This document shows positions 1 through 8,508 of a stretch of DNA of 64,000 nucleotides, piece after piece. The notes beneath the pieces were generated by a model that had not been told where the DNA came from, searched no databases, and saw only the letters and a list, made by a program, of their open reading frames with translations. The position numbers and the translations under genes were made by a program. Source of the DNA: JAWVFM01 sp963771655 (lineage in GTDB: Bacteria > Actinomycetota > Thermoleophilia > Solirubrobacterales > 70-9); assembly GCA_963771655.1 (NCBI GenBank), contig CAVYUG010000006.1, positions 372,001-436,000 on the forward strand, read 5' to 3'. The number at the start of each line of letters is the position of its first letter. Position 1 is the stretch's first letter.

Positions 1-926
1 GGGCGGCGTGCCGGCGGCGATCAGGCCCGCTGCCTCGAGGGCGATGGCCTCGAACTCGCCTCGCTCGCCGGCCGACTCCAACAGCACCAGGCCCCCGTCG
101 GGACCGACGAGCTCCGCGTCGGCATCGAAGAGCCTGCGGTCGAGATGGTCGAGAAGCGGGCTCGACGTGTAAGAGTCGTCGTGCTCGAGCACGGCCTCCT
201 CCTCGGCGCCGAGCCCCTCGCGGAGCTCCGCGACGACGCTCGCGCTCGCGGCGAGCGCGTCGCGGTCGGCGTAGGTCAGGGCGACGGTGACCGCTGCCTC
301 GCGGCGAAGCTCGGCGACCAGCTCACGCTGGACGACCGTGAGATCGTCGAAGCCGTAGACGAAGACGGGCCGCCGCCATGCCCCGGGCGCCCGCCTCAAC
401 GCGTCGAGAACCGGCGCGGCGAGCGCGGCCGGGTCCAGGCGGCCGGCCCGGTCGCGGAGCTCGACGTAGGCGTCGTAGAGGCGCGCGAGCTCCGTCTCGA
501 CGCCGCCGGCGACCTCGGCCGCTCGATCGGCGAAGGTCCGGGGGTCGATCATCGCGGCCTCGAGCTCCGAGATCAGCTCGTCGAGGGCCGGGGCGAAGCC
601 TGACCCGCCCGACGACCGCGACAGCGCCCGGAGTGGCGTCGCCGAGATCGCGAGGCTGATGAGCGCCCGGCGCTGCGGAGGGGTCAGCGGCGGGCCCACC
701 GGCACGGCCAGGGCTTCCGCCAGGGCCTCGAACAGGCGATCGAAGGTGGTGATCTCGAGCCCGATCGCGGCTCCGTCGCCGGAGCTCAGCTCGCGCTCGA
801 ACGCCGAGACGTCATCGCCCCCGGGCACGACCAGGACCGGCTCGCTCGAGGCCGTCGCCCTCATGCCCTCGAGGATGGCTCCGGCTCGCCCGGAATTGGG
901 CGGTCCGAGGATCAGCCGCAGGCTCA
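1..926 (-). CDS. AddB/RexB-like PD-(D/E)XK nuclease-helicase, N-terminal part
   Basis: This gene runs off the left edge, so only about 308 N-terminal residues are visible. The protein opens MSLRLILGPPNSGRAG, followed by a strand reading PVLVVPGGDDVSAFE and then a long helical, Arg/Leu/Glu-rich region containing RPVFVYGFDDLT. This order (degenerate P-loop, FDDLT-like motif) resembles the inactivated helicase half of AddB/RexB-type recombination subunits, which bind the Chi-recognising partner and carry a C-terminal nuclease. The P-loop reads GPPNSGRA and lacks the usual lysine, so ATP hydrolysis by this site is doubtful. The nuclease domain would lie outside the window. The start ATG is preceded by GGAGCG. 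It is divergent from the next gene. Family assignment is by motif recognition only. Confidence 0.6.
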
Positions 927-1019
927 TTTGCGCTCCTTCCCGGGCACCGTCCCAGCATAGGTCGGCCCCCGGCGCGCCCGGCTGACGTTCCGTCCTGCGG
1001 TCGCCCTATCTTCGCCGCG

Positions 1020-1475
1020 ATGTCCCTCTGCTTCATCGATCCCGCCGATGCCATCCGCGCCATCGCCGACTCCGTCGGCCGCGAGGCGCGCCGCCAGCTT
1101 CTCGGGGAGGCGGTGCGCGCCTGGGTCGACGAGATCCCGGACGATGAGCTCGAGGCCCATTACGCGCGTGCGATCGCCGAGCTCGACGAGGACGACATCT
1201 CGATGCTCGCGGCCTGGCACGCCTCCATGGAGGTCGGCCATCCGCTACCCAACCGCGATTTCCTCATGGCCGCGTTCGCCGGTCTCGGCGAGCACCGCCG
1301 CGAGGCGCTGAAGCTCGCGGCCGGCTTCCGCGGTGAGGAGGCGGTCGATCGCGGCGTGACCGAGGAGCGGGCGCTCGAGACCGTTCTCGACTGGCTCTCG
1401 CCCACGAGCCAGATGGAGCTCGCCCTGGAGGCGGTCGAGCTCTACTGCTGGGACCGGGCCGGCTCGGACAACTAG
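1020..1475 (+). CDS. hypothetical protein, acidic, helical, 151 aa
   Basis: I do not recognise a family. The product is 151 residues, acidic and predicted largely helical (long Ala/Glu/Leu runs such as AIAELDEDDISMLAAWHASM). It has no signal peptide or membrane segment and contains only two Cys and four His. It reads cleanly from an ATG with GC-rich third positions typical of its neighbours. It is divergent from the AddB-like gene with about 93 bp between them and is followed 57 bp later by the MFS gene on the same strand. Confidence is for coding, not for function. Confidence 0.7.
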   Translation: MSLCFIDPADAIRAIADSVGREARRQLLGEAVRAWVDEIPDDELEAHYARAIAELDEDDISMLAAWHASMEVGHPLPNRDFLMAAFAGLGEHRREALKLAAGFRGEEAVDRGVTEERALETVLDWLSPTSQMELALEAVELYCWDRAGSDN

Positions 1476-1532
1476 GCGCCGGCTCGTCCGGCCCGGGCCC
1501 GGCGGCCCAGGACGCCCGCTAGCGTCCAAACA

Positions 1533-3077
1533 ATGGAAGCCGCTGCGGCGCCGGTTGCAGGGTCGGCGATCGAGGGCGGCTGGGTTCGCTACGCGACGCC
1601 CCGTGGATGGTGGGTGCTCGGGGTGGCCGTTCTCGGGTCCGCGATCGCGTTCCTCGAGGCGACGGTCACGAACGTCGCGCTGACGACCATCGCGCTCGAC
1701 CTCGGCACCGGTGTCAGCGGCCTCCAATGGGTGCTCAACGGCTACCTGCTCACGCTTTCCGCGCTGATCCTGCTCGGCGGCTCGCTCGGCGATCGGTATG
1801 GGCGGCGGCGGCTCTTCGTCATCGGCGTCACCTGGTTCACGCTCGCCTCCGCCGTCTGCGCGCTCGCTCCGAGCGTGGGCGTCCTGATCGCAGCGCGGGT
1901 CGTGCAGGGCATCGGTGGCGCGCTCCTGACGCCCGCGAGCCTCGCGATCATCGAGGCGACGTTCCATCCGGACGACCGCGGCCGCGCCATCGGTGCGTGG
2001 TCGGCATTCACCGGCATCGGCGCGGCCGTCGGGCCGCTTCTGGGCGGCTACCTCATCGACGCCGTCTCCTGGCGGGCGATCTTTCTCATCAACCTGCCGC
2101 TCGGCGCCGTCGTCATCGCGATGGCGCTTCGCCGCATTCCCGAGAGCCGCGACCCGACCGTCAGCGGGCGGATCGACGTCGTTGGGTCCGTGCTCGCGGC
2201 ACTGGGGCTCGGTGGGCTCACATTCGCCCTCATCCAGGGCGCGGCCGGGATGGCTCCGTGGGCGGTCGCGCTCGCCTCGGTCCTCGGCGCGGCAGCGCTC
2301 CTGGCCTTCATCGCCGTCGAGCGCAGTGCCGAGAGCCCGATGCTCCCTCTCGAGATCTTCCGCTCGCGGCAGTTCAGCGTGGCGAACCTCCTGACGTTCG
2401 TCGTCTACGGCGCCCTCGGCGGTGTGTTCTTCCTGCTCGTCGCCGTCCTCCAGACGACCCTCGGCTACACGCCTCTCGCCGCAGGCGCCGCCTCGCTGCC
2501 GATCACCGTCTTGATGCTCGGGCTCTCCGCGCGTGCCGGCGCCTGGGCGCAGCGCCACGGCCCCCGCCGCCCGTTGACCCTCGGCCCGATCCTGATCGCC
2601 GCCGGAATGCTGCTGATGTCGCGAATCGGACCCGGCTCCACGTACCTCGGGACGATCCTTCCCGCGGTTATCGTCTTCGGCCTCGGCCTCTCGGCCACCG
2701 TCGCCCCGATCACGGCCACGGCGCTCGCGGCCGCGGACGCACGCCACTCGGGGGTCGCCTCGGGCGTCAACAACGCTGTCTCGCGGACCGCCCAGCTCGC
2801 CGCCGTCGCGATCCTGCCGCTTCTCGCCGGGATCACGGGCTCGGCCTTCGGTGACCCAACCGCCATCTCGGAAGGCTTCAAGACCGCGATGTACATCTCC
2901 GCCGGCGCCTCCCTTGTCGGCGCCGTCATCGCCTGGACGCTGATCAGCGACGACGTTCTCGAGCGTGGCCCGAAGTACGACCACGACCACGACGAGGAGC
3001 ACTGCACCTACTGCGCGGTGGCGGGCACGCCGCTGCGCGAGCGGGCGGAGGCACCGGAGCCGGCCTCAGCCCGCTGA
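1533..3077 (+). CDS. MFS drug efflux transporter, DHA2 (EmrB/QacA-like)
   Basis: A 514-residue major facilitator protein of the 14-helix DHA2 type, expected to export drugs or other hydrophobic compounds using the proton gradient. Visible signatures are the D1-like motif in helix 1 (FLEATVTNVALTTIA), motif A between helices 2 and 3 (GGSLGDRYGRRR), the RVVQGIGGALLTPASL segment in helix 4 and motif C in helix 5 (GIGAAVGPLLGG). The cytosolic C-terminus after helix 14 is unusual: around residues 478-490 it reads YDHDHDEEHCTYC, a cluster of His, Asp/Glu and two Cys that could bind metal. No regulator adjoins it. The last 12 bp overlap the 3' end of the convergent HAD gene. Confidence 0.9.
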   Translation: MEAAAAPVAGSAIEGGWVRYATPRGWWVLGVAVLGSAIAFLEATVTNVALTTIALDLGTGVSGLQWVLNGYLLTLSALILLGGSLGDRYGRRRLFVIGVTWFTLASAVCALAPSVGVLIAARVVQGIGGALLTPASLAIIEATFHPDDRGRAIGAWSAFTGIGAAVGPLLGGYLIDAVSWRAIFLINLPLGAVVIAMALRRIPESRDPTVSGRIDVVGSVLAALGLGGLTFALIQGAAGMAPWAVALASVLGAAALLAFIAVERSAESPMLPLEIFRSRQFSVANLLTFVVYGALGGVFFLLVAVLQTTLGYTPLAAGAASLPITVLMLGLSARAGAWAQRHGPRRPLTLGPILIAAGMLLMSRIGPGSTYLGTILPAVIVFGLGLSATVAPITATALAAADARHSGVASGVNNAVSRTAQLAAVAILPLLAGITGSAFGDPTAISEGFKTAMYISAGASLVGAVIAWTLISDDVLERGPKYDHDHDEEHCTYCAVAGTPLRERAEAPEPASAR

Positions 3078-3704
3078 GAGGGCGGACTCCACCTCGGCGA
3101 TCGCCTGCTCCGCGTCACGGAAATGGACCGCGCTCATGCCCAGCTCGCGCGCGGCGTCGCAGTTGATCTCGACGTCGTCGACGAACAGCGCAGCCTCCGG
3201 CGCGATTCCCCCGAGGCGCTCCAGCGTGAGCTCGTAGATCCCGTACTCGGGCTTCCGCATTCCCACGAAGGCGGAGTCGACCACGACCTCGAAGATCTCA
3301 TCGACCGGGAGCATCGAGCGCCACAGGGGCTCCCACTCGCGCACGTTGTTGGTTAGAAGGGCCATCCGGTAGCCGCGCCCGCGCAGGCCGCGCATCAGCT
3401 CGATCATCCGGTGGTTCGGGTCCAGGGCATCGAAGTAGATCTCCTTGAAGCGGTGGAGCTCGGGCTCGTGCCCAAGCTCGGCTGCGAGCTCGGTGCGAAG
3501 CGCGGAGAGGAAGTCCTCTTCGCTCACGCGCCCGCGCTCCAGCTCGAAGAGCGGGTGCTCGCCGTCGCGCTCGGCGATGCGGCCCATCGCGCGGCCCAGG
3601 GACTCCGCCGGGATGCCGGTCACGTCCTGGAACGCCGCGAACGAGCGCAGGAGCGGCGTCGTCAGGACGCCGCCGAAGTCCGAGATGATCGCCTCGATCG
3701 TCAT
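3066..3704 (-). CDS. HAD-superfamily hydrolase (subfamily IA)
   Basis: A 212-residue haloacid dehalogenase-like hydrolase. Motif I is near residue 9 in SDFGGVLTT, motif II is the ALLTNN segment, the motif III lysine is in GMRKPEYG, and motif IV is the acidic pair in LFVDDVEIN. A helical cap domain lies between motifs I and II, as in subfamily IA. In motif I the second Asp of the usual DxD is Gly (DFGG); many actinobacterial members have this, and it makes a standard phosphatase mechanism uncertain. I chose the ATG that overlaps the upstream stop as TGATG over the TTG one codon earlier, since this suggests translational coupling. It is the third gene of a minus-strand operon with fxsA and an unknown gene. 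Confidence 0.85.
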   Translation of the reverse strand: MTIEAIISDFGGVLTTPLLRSFAAFQDVTGIPAESLGRAMGRIAERDGEHPLFELERGRVSEEDFLSALRTELAAELGHEPELHRFKEIYFDALDPNHRMIELMRGLRGRGYRMALLTNNVREWEPLWRSMLPVDEIFEVVVDSAFVGMRKPEYGIYELTLERLGGIAPEAALFVDDVEINCDAARELGMSAVHFRDAEQAIAEVESALSAG

Positions 3705-4177
3705 CAACCCGGCCGCACGATCACGAGCCGGCCGGTTCCCGACGTCTCCCCGGAACGCATCGCAAGCGCCGTGTCGGTGCCGTCGCCGCCGGTGCGCTCG
3801 CCGGCCATCCGCCGCGGGAGCGAGTCGGCCTGCTCATAGATCTCGACGCCCACGCGGCGCGGCAGCCCCGCCGGGTCGTACTCCACGGACAGGAGCGCCT
3901 CGTCGACGACCACGGGCTCGCCGCGACGGACCAGCAGCCCGGCCACGGCCTCCTCGCCGTGACCGCCGGAGCTCGCCGGTCGCAAGGCGGTGAGCGCGAG
4001 CACGACGCCGTCGTCGAAGGAGGCCGAGAGCATCCTCGCGAGCTCCCAGCGGGTGGCGTCCAGGCCCGAGGGGAACGCGAAGCCCGCTTCCCCGCCCTCA
4101 CCCGCTACGGCGTCGAGATCCCACTCCACCGCTGTCCCACCCTCGAGCTCCAATCTCACCGTGCGCCGTTCAGCCAC
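3704..4177 (-). CDS. hypothetical protein between fxsA and HAD hydrolase
   Basis: A 157-residue soluble protein of unknown family. The chosen GTG start lies inside the end of fxsA (8-bp overlap), and the product then begins VAERRTVRLELEGGTAVEWDL. A longer in-frame reading exists but would overlap fxsA by about 100 bp. The N-terminal half looks beta-rich. The middle mentions no catalytic motif, and the C-terminus contains LSVEYDPAGLPRRVGVEIYE, suggesting a small beta-sandwich or lipocalin-like fold, which is a guess. It is tightly coupled to the HAD gene downstream by a TGATG junction. I assign no function. Confidence 0.7.
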   Translation of the reverse strand: MAERRTVRLELEGGTAVEWDLDAVAGEGGEAGFAFPSGLDATRWELARMLSASFDDGVVLALTALRPASSGGHGEEAVAGLLVRRGEPVVVDEALLSVEYDPAGLPRRVGVEIYEQADSLPRRMAGERTGGDGTDTALAMRSGETSGTGRLVIVRPG

Positions 4178-4670
4178 GGGGTCCCCCCGGTGGAAGCTCC
4201 GGCTCGGTCTCGTCGACCTCGCGCGCAGTCCCCTCGACGTCGTAGTCGGGGGAGCGCTTTGGGCGCTTTGCCTCATGGGGCGAGAACACCCTCCCTGGGG
4301 TTGCGATGACGATGTGGCGCCGGGCGAGCCGCGCCGTGATCCCGCGGAAGATCGCGCGCGTGAAGGGGAGCAACAGCGCGAGGCCGATGACGTCGGTGAT
4401 AAACCCGGGCGCGAGCAGGAACGCGCCGCCCAGGATGATCATCGCCCCGTCGAAGACCTCGCGGGCGGGCACGCGCCCCTCGGCGAGCGTCCGGTTGAAG
4501 CGCGCCCACGCCTGCCGGCCCTGGGAGCGTGCGATAGCGGCGCCGACGAACCCGTCGACGATCAAGAGCGCGATCGTCGGCAGGACGCCGATCGCCTCGC
4601 CGACCTTGATGATCACGTAGATCTCGGCGATCGGGAGGACGATGAATATGAGGACCAAAAGAAGCGCCAT
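4170..4670 (-). CDS. fxsA: FxsA-family membrane protein
   Basis: A 166-residue inner-membrane protein. It begins MALLLVLIFIVLPIAEIYV, which matches the FxsA family pattern of a first helix followed by a short polar turn and a second hydrophobic segment. A conserved GGAFLLAPGFITDVIGLALLLP region forms the later helices. The C-terminal third is polar and ends in an acidic and proline-rich tail. In Escherichia coli FxsA relieves phage T7 exclusion by the F plasmid when overproduced, but its normal role is not known. It heads a three-gene minus-strand operon, and its start is only 16 bp from the divergent DUF59 gene. Confidence 0.88.
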   Translation of the reverse strand: MALLLVLIFIVLPIAEIYVIIKVGEAIGVLPTIALLIVDGFVGAAIARSQGRQAWARFNRTLAEGRVPAREVFDGAMIILGGAFLLAPGFITDVIGLALLLPFTRAIFRGITARLARRHIVIATPGRVFSPHEAKRPKRSPDYDVEGTAREVDETEPELPPGGPRG

Positions 4671-4686
4671 TCCCTACGATGATTCC

Positions 4687-4989
4687 ATGGTCGCTGTGAC
4701 AGAGGACGCCGTCTACGAGGCGCTCGAGGAGGTGATCGACCCCGAGCTCGGGCTCGACTTCGTCTCCCTGGGCCTCGTCTACGACATCGAGATCGAGGGC
4801 AGCGAGGTCTTCATCACCTTCACGCTCACCACACCCGCCTGCCCGATCGGCCCCCAGGTCACCGAGCAGATGCGAGAGTTCGTCGGCGAGATCGACGGCG
4901 TGGAGAAGGTCCACCCGAAGATGATCTTCGATCCCCCGTGGTCCCCGGAGATGATGTCCGAGGACGCGAAGTTCGCTTTGGGCTTCTAG
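4687..4989 (+). CDS. MIP18/DUF59 Fe-S assembly protein (SufT-like)
   Basis: A 100-residue single-domain protein of the DUF59 (MIP18, PaaD/SufT) family, used in maturation of iron-sulfur proteins. The core signature DPELGLDFVSLGLVYDI is near residues 18-34, and the TTPACPIGP loop carries the family's conserved cysteine. The chosen ATG gives MVAVTEDAVYEALEEV. An upstream in-frame start would extend into the divergent fxsA gene. In many actinobacteria this gene ends the suf operon, whereas here it lies about 27 kb from the rest of the SUF genes in this window. A role in Fe-S maturation is an inference from the family. Confidence 0.88.
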   Translation: MVAVTEDAVYEALEEVIDPELGLDFVSLGLVYDIEIEGSEVFITFTLTTPACPIGPQVTEQMREFVGEIDGVEKVHPKMIFDPPWSPEMMSEDAKFALGF

Positions 4990-5193
4990 GGCCTGTATTC
5001 AAGCCATTTACGAGCGCTGCCCTGGGGGTCGAAATGCTCGTTTGCAAACCGATTGCAAACGCGCCCGTGCTTCCTCGCTTAAGGGTGCGAGTCGGGTCAA
5101 GCGGACGCTTGGATCGTCGCTCCCGCTTCTCGTCCGCAGCGAGCATGTGGCTTCGTCATCCGAAGACGCCCGCTTTCACGACTCGCCCATACG
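4990..5193. other. intergenic stretch with a TTGCAAAC direct repeat
   Basis: No gene is visible here. Two identical 8-bp words TTGCAAAC lie at 5042-5049 and 5053-5060, within TTTGCAAACCGATTGCAAAC. Repeats of this form are often seen close to the ends of tyrosine-recombinase genes and their attachment sites, but no recombinase is present. I see no convincing promoter. Confidence 0.4.
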
Positions 5194-6000
5194 ATGCGTC
5201 GGGTGAAGACCATCCAAGCCAACGGGCTCGAGATCGCATACGAGCGCCTCGGTGAGGGGCCGCCGCTCGTGTTCGTGCACGGCGGCACCACGGACAGTCG
5301 GATGTGGCGGCCGCAGCTCGCCGAGCTGGCCGACGAGTTTACGGTCGTCGCCTGGGACGAGCCGGGGGCGGGTCGCTCCTCGGACGTGCCGCCGGACTTC
5401 AGGCTCGCGGATTACGCGAACTCCCTTTCGGTGCTGATCGAGGCGCTCCAGCTCGAGCCGGCGCATGTCGCCGGCATCTCGTGGGGCGGCACCGTGGCGT
5501 TGGAGCTCTACCGCCAGCATCCTGAGCTTGCCGCGACCCTGATCCTGATCGACACCTACGCGGGATGGAAAGGATCGCTTCCCGAGGAGGAGGTGCGTAC
5601 GCGGATCGCGGGCGTGCTCCACGCCCTCGAGGCACCGCCCGAGGAGGAGGCCGATCCCCTTCCGGGGTGGTTCGCGGGCGACCCACCGGCCGAGTTCCTC
5701 CCGCTGCTCGACGAGATGGCCACCGACGTCCGCCCCGAGAGTGTCAGGACGGCGATGTTGGTGATGGCCGAGGCCGACCAGCGCGACGTGCTCCCAACGA
5801 TCGCCGTGCCAACGCTGCTCCTCTGGGGCGAACTCGACGTCCGCTCGCCCCTGAGCGTCGCCCGCCAGTTCGAGCAGACGATCCCGGACACGGAGCTAGT
5901 CGTGATCCCGGGCGCCGGTCACGTCAGCAGCCTCGAGCGCCCAGAGCAGTGCAACCGGGCCTTGCGCGAGTTCTGCCGTGCCCATCCACCTTCGACGTGA
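5194..6000 (+). CDS. alpha/beta-fold hydrolase
   Basis: A 268-residue serine hydrolase of the alpha/beta fold, with no signal peptide, so probably cytosolic. The oxyanion-hole strand reads LVFVHGGTTDSRMW, the nucleophile elbow is GISWGG (Ser near residue 95), the acid is in LLWGELDVRSP and the catalytic His is in GAGHVSSLERP. The cap between strands 6 and 7 is short and acidic. The sequence resembles the epoxide-hydrolase/haloperoxidase/esterase group, but the substrate cannot be told. It is followed after 76 bp by a metallo-beta-lactamase-fold gene on the same strand. Confidence 0.9.
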   Translation: MRRVKTIQANGLEIAYERLGEGPPLVFVHGGTTDSRMWRPQLAELADEFTVVAWDEPGAGRSSDVPPDFRLADYANSLSVLIEALQLEPAHVAGISWGGTVALELYRQHPELAATLILIDTYAGWKGSLPEEEVRTRIAGVLHALEAPPEEEADPLPGWFAGDPPAEFLPLLDEMATDVRPESVRTAMLVMAEADQRDVLPTIAVPTLLLWGELDVRSPLSVARQFEQTIPDTELVVIPGAGHVSSLERPEQCNRALREFCRAHPPST

Positions 6001-6076
6001 GCGCTAACTGCTCATCCCACGGCGCGATCCGGCCATGGCGCCGCTGCTTGCCAGAGCAGCGACGCTCCACGCTCTG

Positions 6077-7186
6077 ATGGCTGCGATCACGCCGCTTCAT
6101 CCCGGACCGGTGCGTTTCGAGGGCGGCCTGACCCGGGTCGGCCCGGGCCTCCACGCCTGGCTGCAGCCGAACGGGCTGCTGGGCGAGAGCAACGCCGGCC
6201 TCGTGGTCGGCGACGGGGTGTCGCTGCTCGTCGACACGCTCTGGGATCCGCAGCTGACCCGCCGCATGCTCGCCGCGATGGCGCCGCTTGTCGAGCGGGC
6301 GCCGATCGAGACGCTGGTCAACACCCACTCCGACGGCGACCACTGGTGGGGAAACCAGGAGGTCCTGGGGGCGGAGATCCTCGCCACCGAGTCCGCCGCC
6401 GAGGTGATGGGCGAGGAGTCGCCGGCCGAGATGAAGCGCTTCGGCGCCCTGGCGGGCGCCCTGCGGCTCGCCGGATCGCTGCCGGTCCCCTATCCGCGCC
6501 GCAACGACGTCGCCGCGATCGCGGCCTATGTGAGCGAGGCGCTCGCGCCGTTCGAGTTCGGCGAGGTTCGGCTCGCGCCGCCGACCCGCACCTTCTCGGG
6601 AGAACTCGAGCTCGACGTCGGCGGCCGCAAGGTCCGCCTGATCGAAGTCGGCCCCGCCCACACCCCCGGAGATCTGATCGTCTGGGTTCCCGACGCGAAG
6701 GTCGCATTCGCGGCGGACATCCTCTTTATCGGCGTCACCCCGATCATGTGGGCGGGACCGGTCGAGGGCTGGATCGCGGCACTCGAGCGCCTGCTGGGGC
6801 TCGGTGCCGAGCGGTTCGTCCCGGGACACGGCCCGGTTTGCGGACCCGACGAGGTGCGGCGCCTGATCGCCTACTGGCGCTGGCTCGAGCAGGCCGCCGC
6901 GGAGCATCTCGATGCTGGTGCCTCCCCCGCCGAGACGGCGCGCGAGCTGGTCGTAGGCGACGAGATCGCGGAGCAGGGGTTCGCCGACTGGCTGGCCCCC
7001 GAGCGGGCGCTGGTCAGCGTGGGCACGATCGACTCCCACCGAAGCGGAGCCGCGAACCCGCCGGGGCCGCGCGAGTTGATCGCCGCGTTCTTCCGCATGG
7101 CGCTGCTCGTGCGAGACCATGAGGCGCGGCGCGGCTCCCAGCAGGCCCGCGGTGACGGACCATCGAGCGAAACGGAGGCAACGTGA
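6077..7186 (+). CDS. metallo-beta-lactamase-fold hydrolase
   Basis: A 369-residue MBL-fold metallo-hydrolase. The metal motif reads NTHSDGDHWWGN: the usual HxHxDH has Asp at the second His position (HSDGDH), a variant found in several actinobacterial subfamilies. Further metal-ligand candidates are the His in GPAHTPGDLIVW and the His in VPGHGPVC. The ATG at 6077 gives a sensible N-terminus (MAAITPLHPGPVRF); a start 42 bp upstream is possible. The stop overlaps the GTG start of the next gene by 4 bp, so the two are translationally coupled. The substrate is unknown. Confidence 0.85.
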   Translation: MAAITPLHPGPVRFEGGLTRVGPGLHAWLQPNGLLGESNAGLVVGDGVSLLVDTLWDPQLTRRMLAAMAPLVERAPIETLVNTHSDGDHWWGNQEVLGAEILATESAAEVMGEESPAEMKRFGALAGALRLAGSLPVPYPRRNDVAAIAAYVSEALAPFEFGEVRLAPPTRTFSGELELDVGGRKVRLIEVGPAHTPGDLIVWVPDAKVAFAADILFIGVTPIMWAGPVEGWIAALERLLGLGAERFVPGHGPVCGPDEVRRLIAYWRWLEQAAAEHLDAGASPAETARELVVGDEIAEQGFADWLAPERALVSVGTIDSHRSGAANPPGPRELIAAFFRMALLVRDHEARRGSQQARGDGPSSETEAT

Positions 7187-7587
7187 GCGCATCCAACATC
7201 GAGCTCCTCGCCCAGGCCTTCGCCGGCTGGGGCAAGGACAACCCCGCCAACATGAGGGACGTCCTCCACGCCGACTGCGAGCTGGTGGTCCCGGATTCGA
7301 TCCCCTACGGGGGCACCTTCCGGGGAGCGGACGCGGTCATCGCCTGGTTCACCAGCGAGCTGTGGCAGTGGTTCGATGAGTTCACCTCGACGCCGGAGGG
7401 CTTCATCGACGGCGGGGATCAGGTCGTCGTGCCGGTCCACGTCCAGGCGCGGGCGAAGAACGGCAAGGCCATGGACGTCCACAACGTCTGGATCTACGAG
7501 TTCAGCAAGGGAAAGCTGACCCGAGGGCGGGTGTACGCGGACACGGCCGTACTGCGCGACACCGTCGAGGGCGTCACTCCCTCCTGA
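7183..7587 (+). CDS. NTF2-like (SnoaL-type) small protein
   Basis: A 134-residue single-domain protein with the NTF2/SnoaL cone fold pattern: an N-terminal helix (NIELLAQAFAGWGKDN), then DVLHADCELVVPDSIPYGGTFRGADAVIAWF, then alternating beta strands ending VWIYEFSKGKLTRGRVYADTA. Such proteins are isomerases, dehydratases or ligand-binding partners. It begins at GTG with GGAGG seven bases upstream and overlaps the MBL-fold gene by GTGA, so the two products probably act together. The specific reaction is not evident. Confidence 0.85.
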   Translation: MSASNIELLAQAFAGWGKDNPANMRDVLHADCELVVPDSIPYGGTFRGADAVIAWFTSELWQWFDEFTSTPEGFIDGGDQVVVPVHVQARAKNGKAMDVHNVWIYEFSKGKLTRGRVYADTAVLRDTVEGVTPS

Positions 7588-7889
7588 GAGGGCTGGATTC
7601 TGATCACCGACGGTGAGCTGGGATATCCGACGTGGGGTTCTCGGTAGCGCGCCCTGAATTCGCGTAGGCGAGCGGCGCGCGGGCCTCGGTGATCGTGGAA
7701 GGCGGGGTTGTCGTAATCGCGAGAGCGCGAGCGCTCCACTGCGGCCGCGCGAGGCGCTCGCTCTGGACGAGGAGGAGAAGTACGTTCGAGCCGGTCGCGC
7801 ACTGCTCCCCTCCCCGGGATGGAGACATCGCCACGCTCATGCCCGCGCTACCTCGGGCTCGTTACGCCACCACTACCGACGTGACCGGC
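7588..7889. other. 302-bp stretch without a convincing gene
   Basis: No intact gene is seen. Short open frames on both strands lack start signals or recognisable motifs. On the plus strand near 7755-7885 a conceptual reading includes LALDEEEKYVRAGRALL and later GSLRHHY, faintly like the helix-turn-helix part of a TetR protein, but the frame is not maintained. This may be the eroded edge of the accessory island that follows. Confidence 0.35.
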
Positions 7890-8279
7890 TCAGCTCTTGG
7901 TCGCCGAAGCCCGCAACGCATAGCCACCACCGCGACGCTTGCTGATCTTGCCCGCCTTATGCAAACGTCGGGCGAGTCCGTAGACCTGGCTGGGGGCGAC
8001 GCCCATCGACTTAGCTGCTTCGGAGGCCTTGGCGCCCGGATGCTTCTCGAGGTAGCCCAGGAACTGAGCTTCACGCTGCCCGCGAGGAGCGCGCTTGGCT
8101 GTCGTCCCGGTTCGCCCGCGGCGGGATGAACTTGAGCCAGGGCTGCGACTGGGGCGTGACCCGTCTCGACCGCTCCCGGCGATTCCAGCGAGGGCCTTTC
8201 GAAGCCGTGCCGCTTCGCTTTCCAGTTCGTGTAAACGCTTCTCGATCGACCTTCGGGCCTGCTCTAAGACGTCGCTCAT
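7890..8279 (-). CDS. small coiled-coil/winged-helix DNA-binding protein
   Basis: A 129-residue basic protein. Residues 1-30 form a charged coiled coil (RRSIEKRLHELESEAARLRKA). Residues 35-65 are a Ser/Arg-rich linker. The C-terminal 60 residues look like a winged helix: QFLGYLEKHPGAKASEAAKS, then GVAPSQVYGLARRLHKAGKI, then a basic wing SKRRGGGYAL. This architecture is common among small actinobacterial DNA-binding proteins of unknown role. It marks the left edge of the tRNA-remnant island. A regulatory function is inferred only from the fold. Confidence 0.75.
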   Translation of the reverse strand: MSDVLEQARRSIEKRLHELESEAARLRKALAGIAGSGRDGSRPSRSPGSSSSRRGRTGTTAKRAPRGQREAQFLGYLEKHPGAKASEAAKSMGVAPSQVYGLARRLHKAGKISKRRGGGYALRASATKS

Positions 8280-8367
8280 GTCTGATGGTTCCCTTCGCTG
8301 AGTCGTTGCGGCCGGTTATCGGGCGAGTGGCCTCTCCTCCCTCCGTGGAAGGTCAAACGCTCGCCCT

Positions 8368-8508
8368 AAGCGCACAAGGCAGGACAGATGATGCCTTACG
8401 GAGCAGCTCGCGACGTTTCGGGGCGGGATCCACCTCCCCTAACTCGAGACGAGCCTCATTAAAGGGCTCCTCCGGGTTTCGTGCTCCGCATTCTGAGCCA
8501 GCCGTGCC
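8368..8508 (+). repeat. island repeat module, copy A
   Basis: This stretch aligns with 10727-10863. Shared words include TAAGCGCACAA, AGCTCGCGA, GGATC-ACCTCCC, GAGCCTC and TCCTCCGGGTTT in the same order and spacing. Copy A corresponds to the end of the zinc-finger gene seen intact in copy B plus about 100 bp of non-coding sequence, and both copies stop at a tRNA 3'-half remnant. In copy A the coding part is decayed. The arrangement suggests the conserved end of an integrative element. Confidence 0.55.

Noticed and set aside
1245..3002. A 585-residue Arg/Asp/Gly-rich open frame opposite the MFS gene
   Set aside because: It is the complement of a well-supported transporter gene. Long antisense frames are common at this GC content.
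8419..8425. CGGGGCG as a possible 5' acceptor strand of the tRNA-Pro remnant
   Set aside because: The sequence after it has no D arm and lies 360 bp from the 3' half, with the tRNA-Ser remnant in between.
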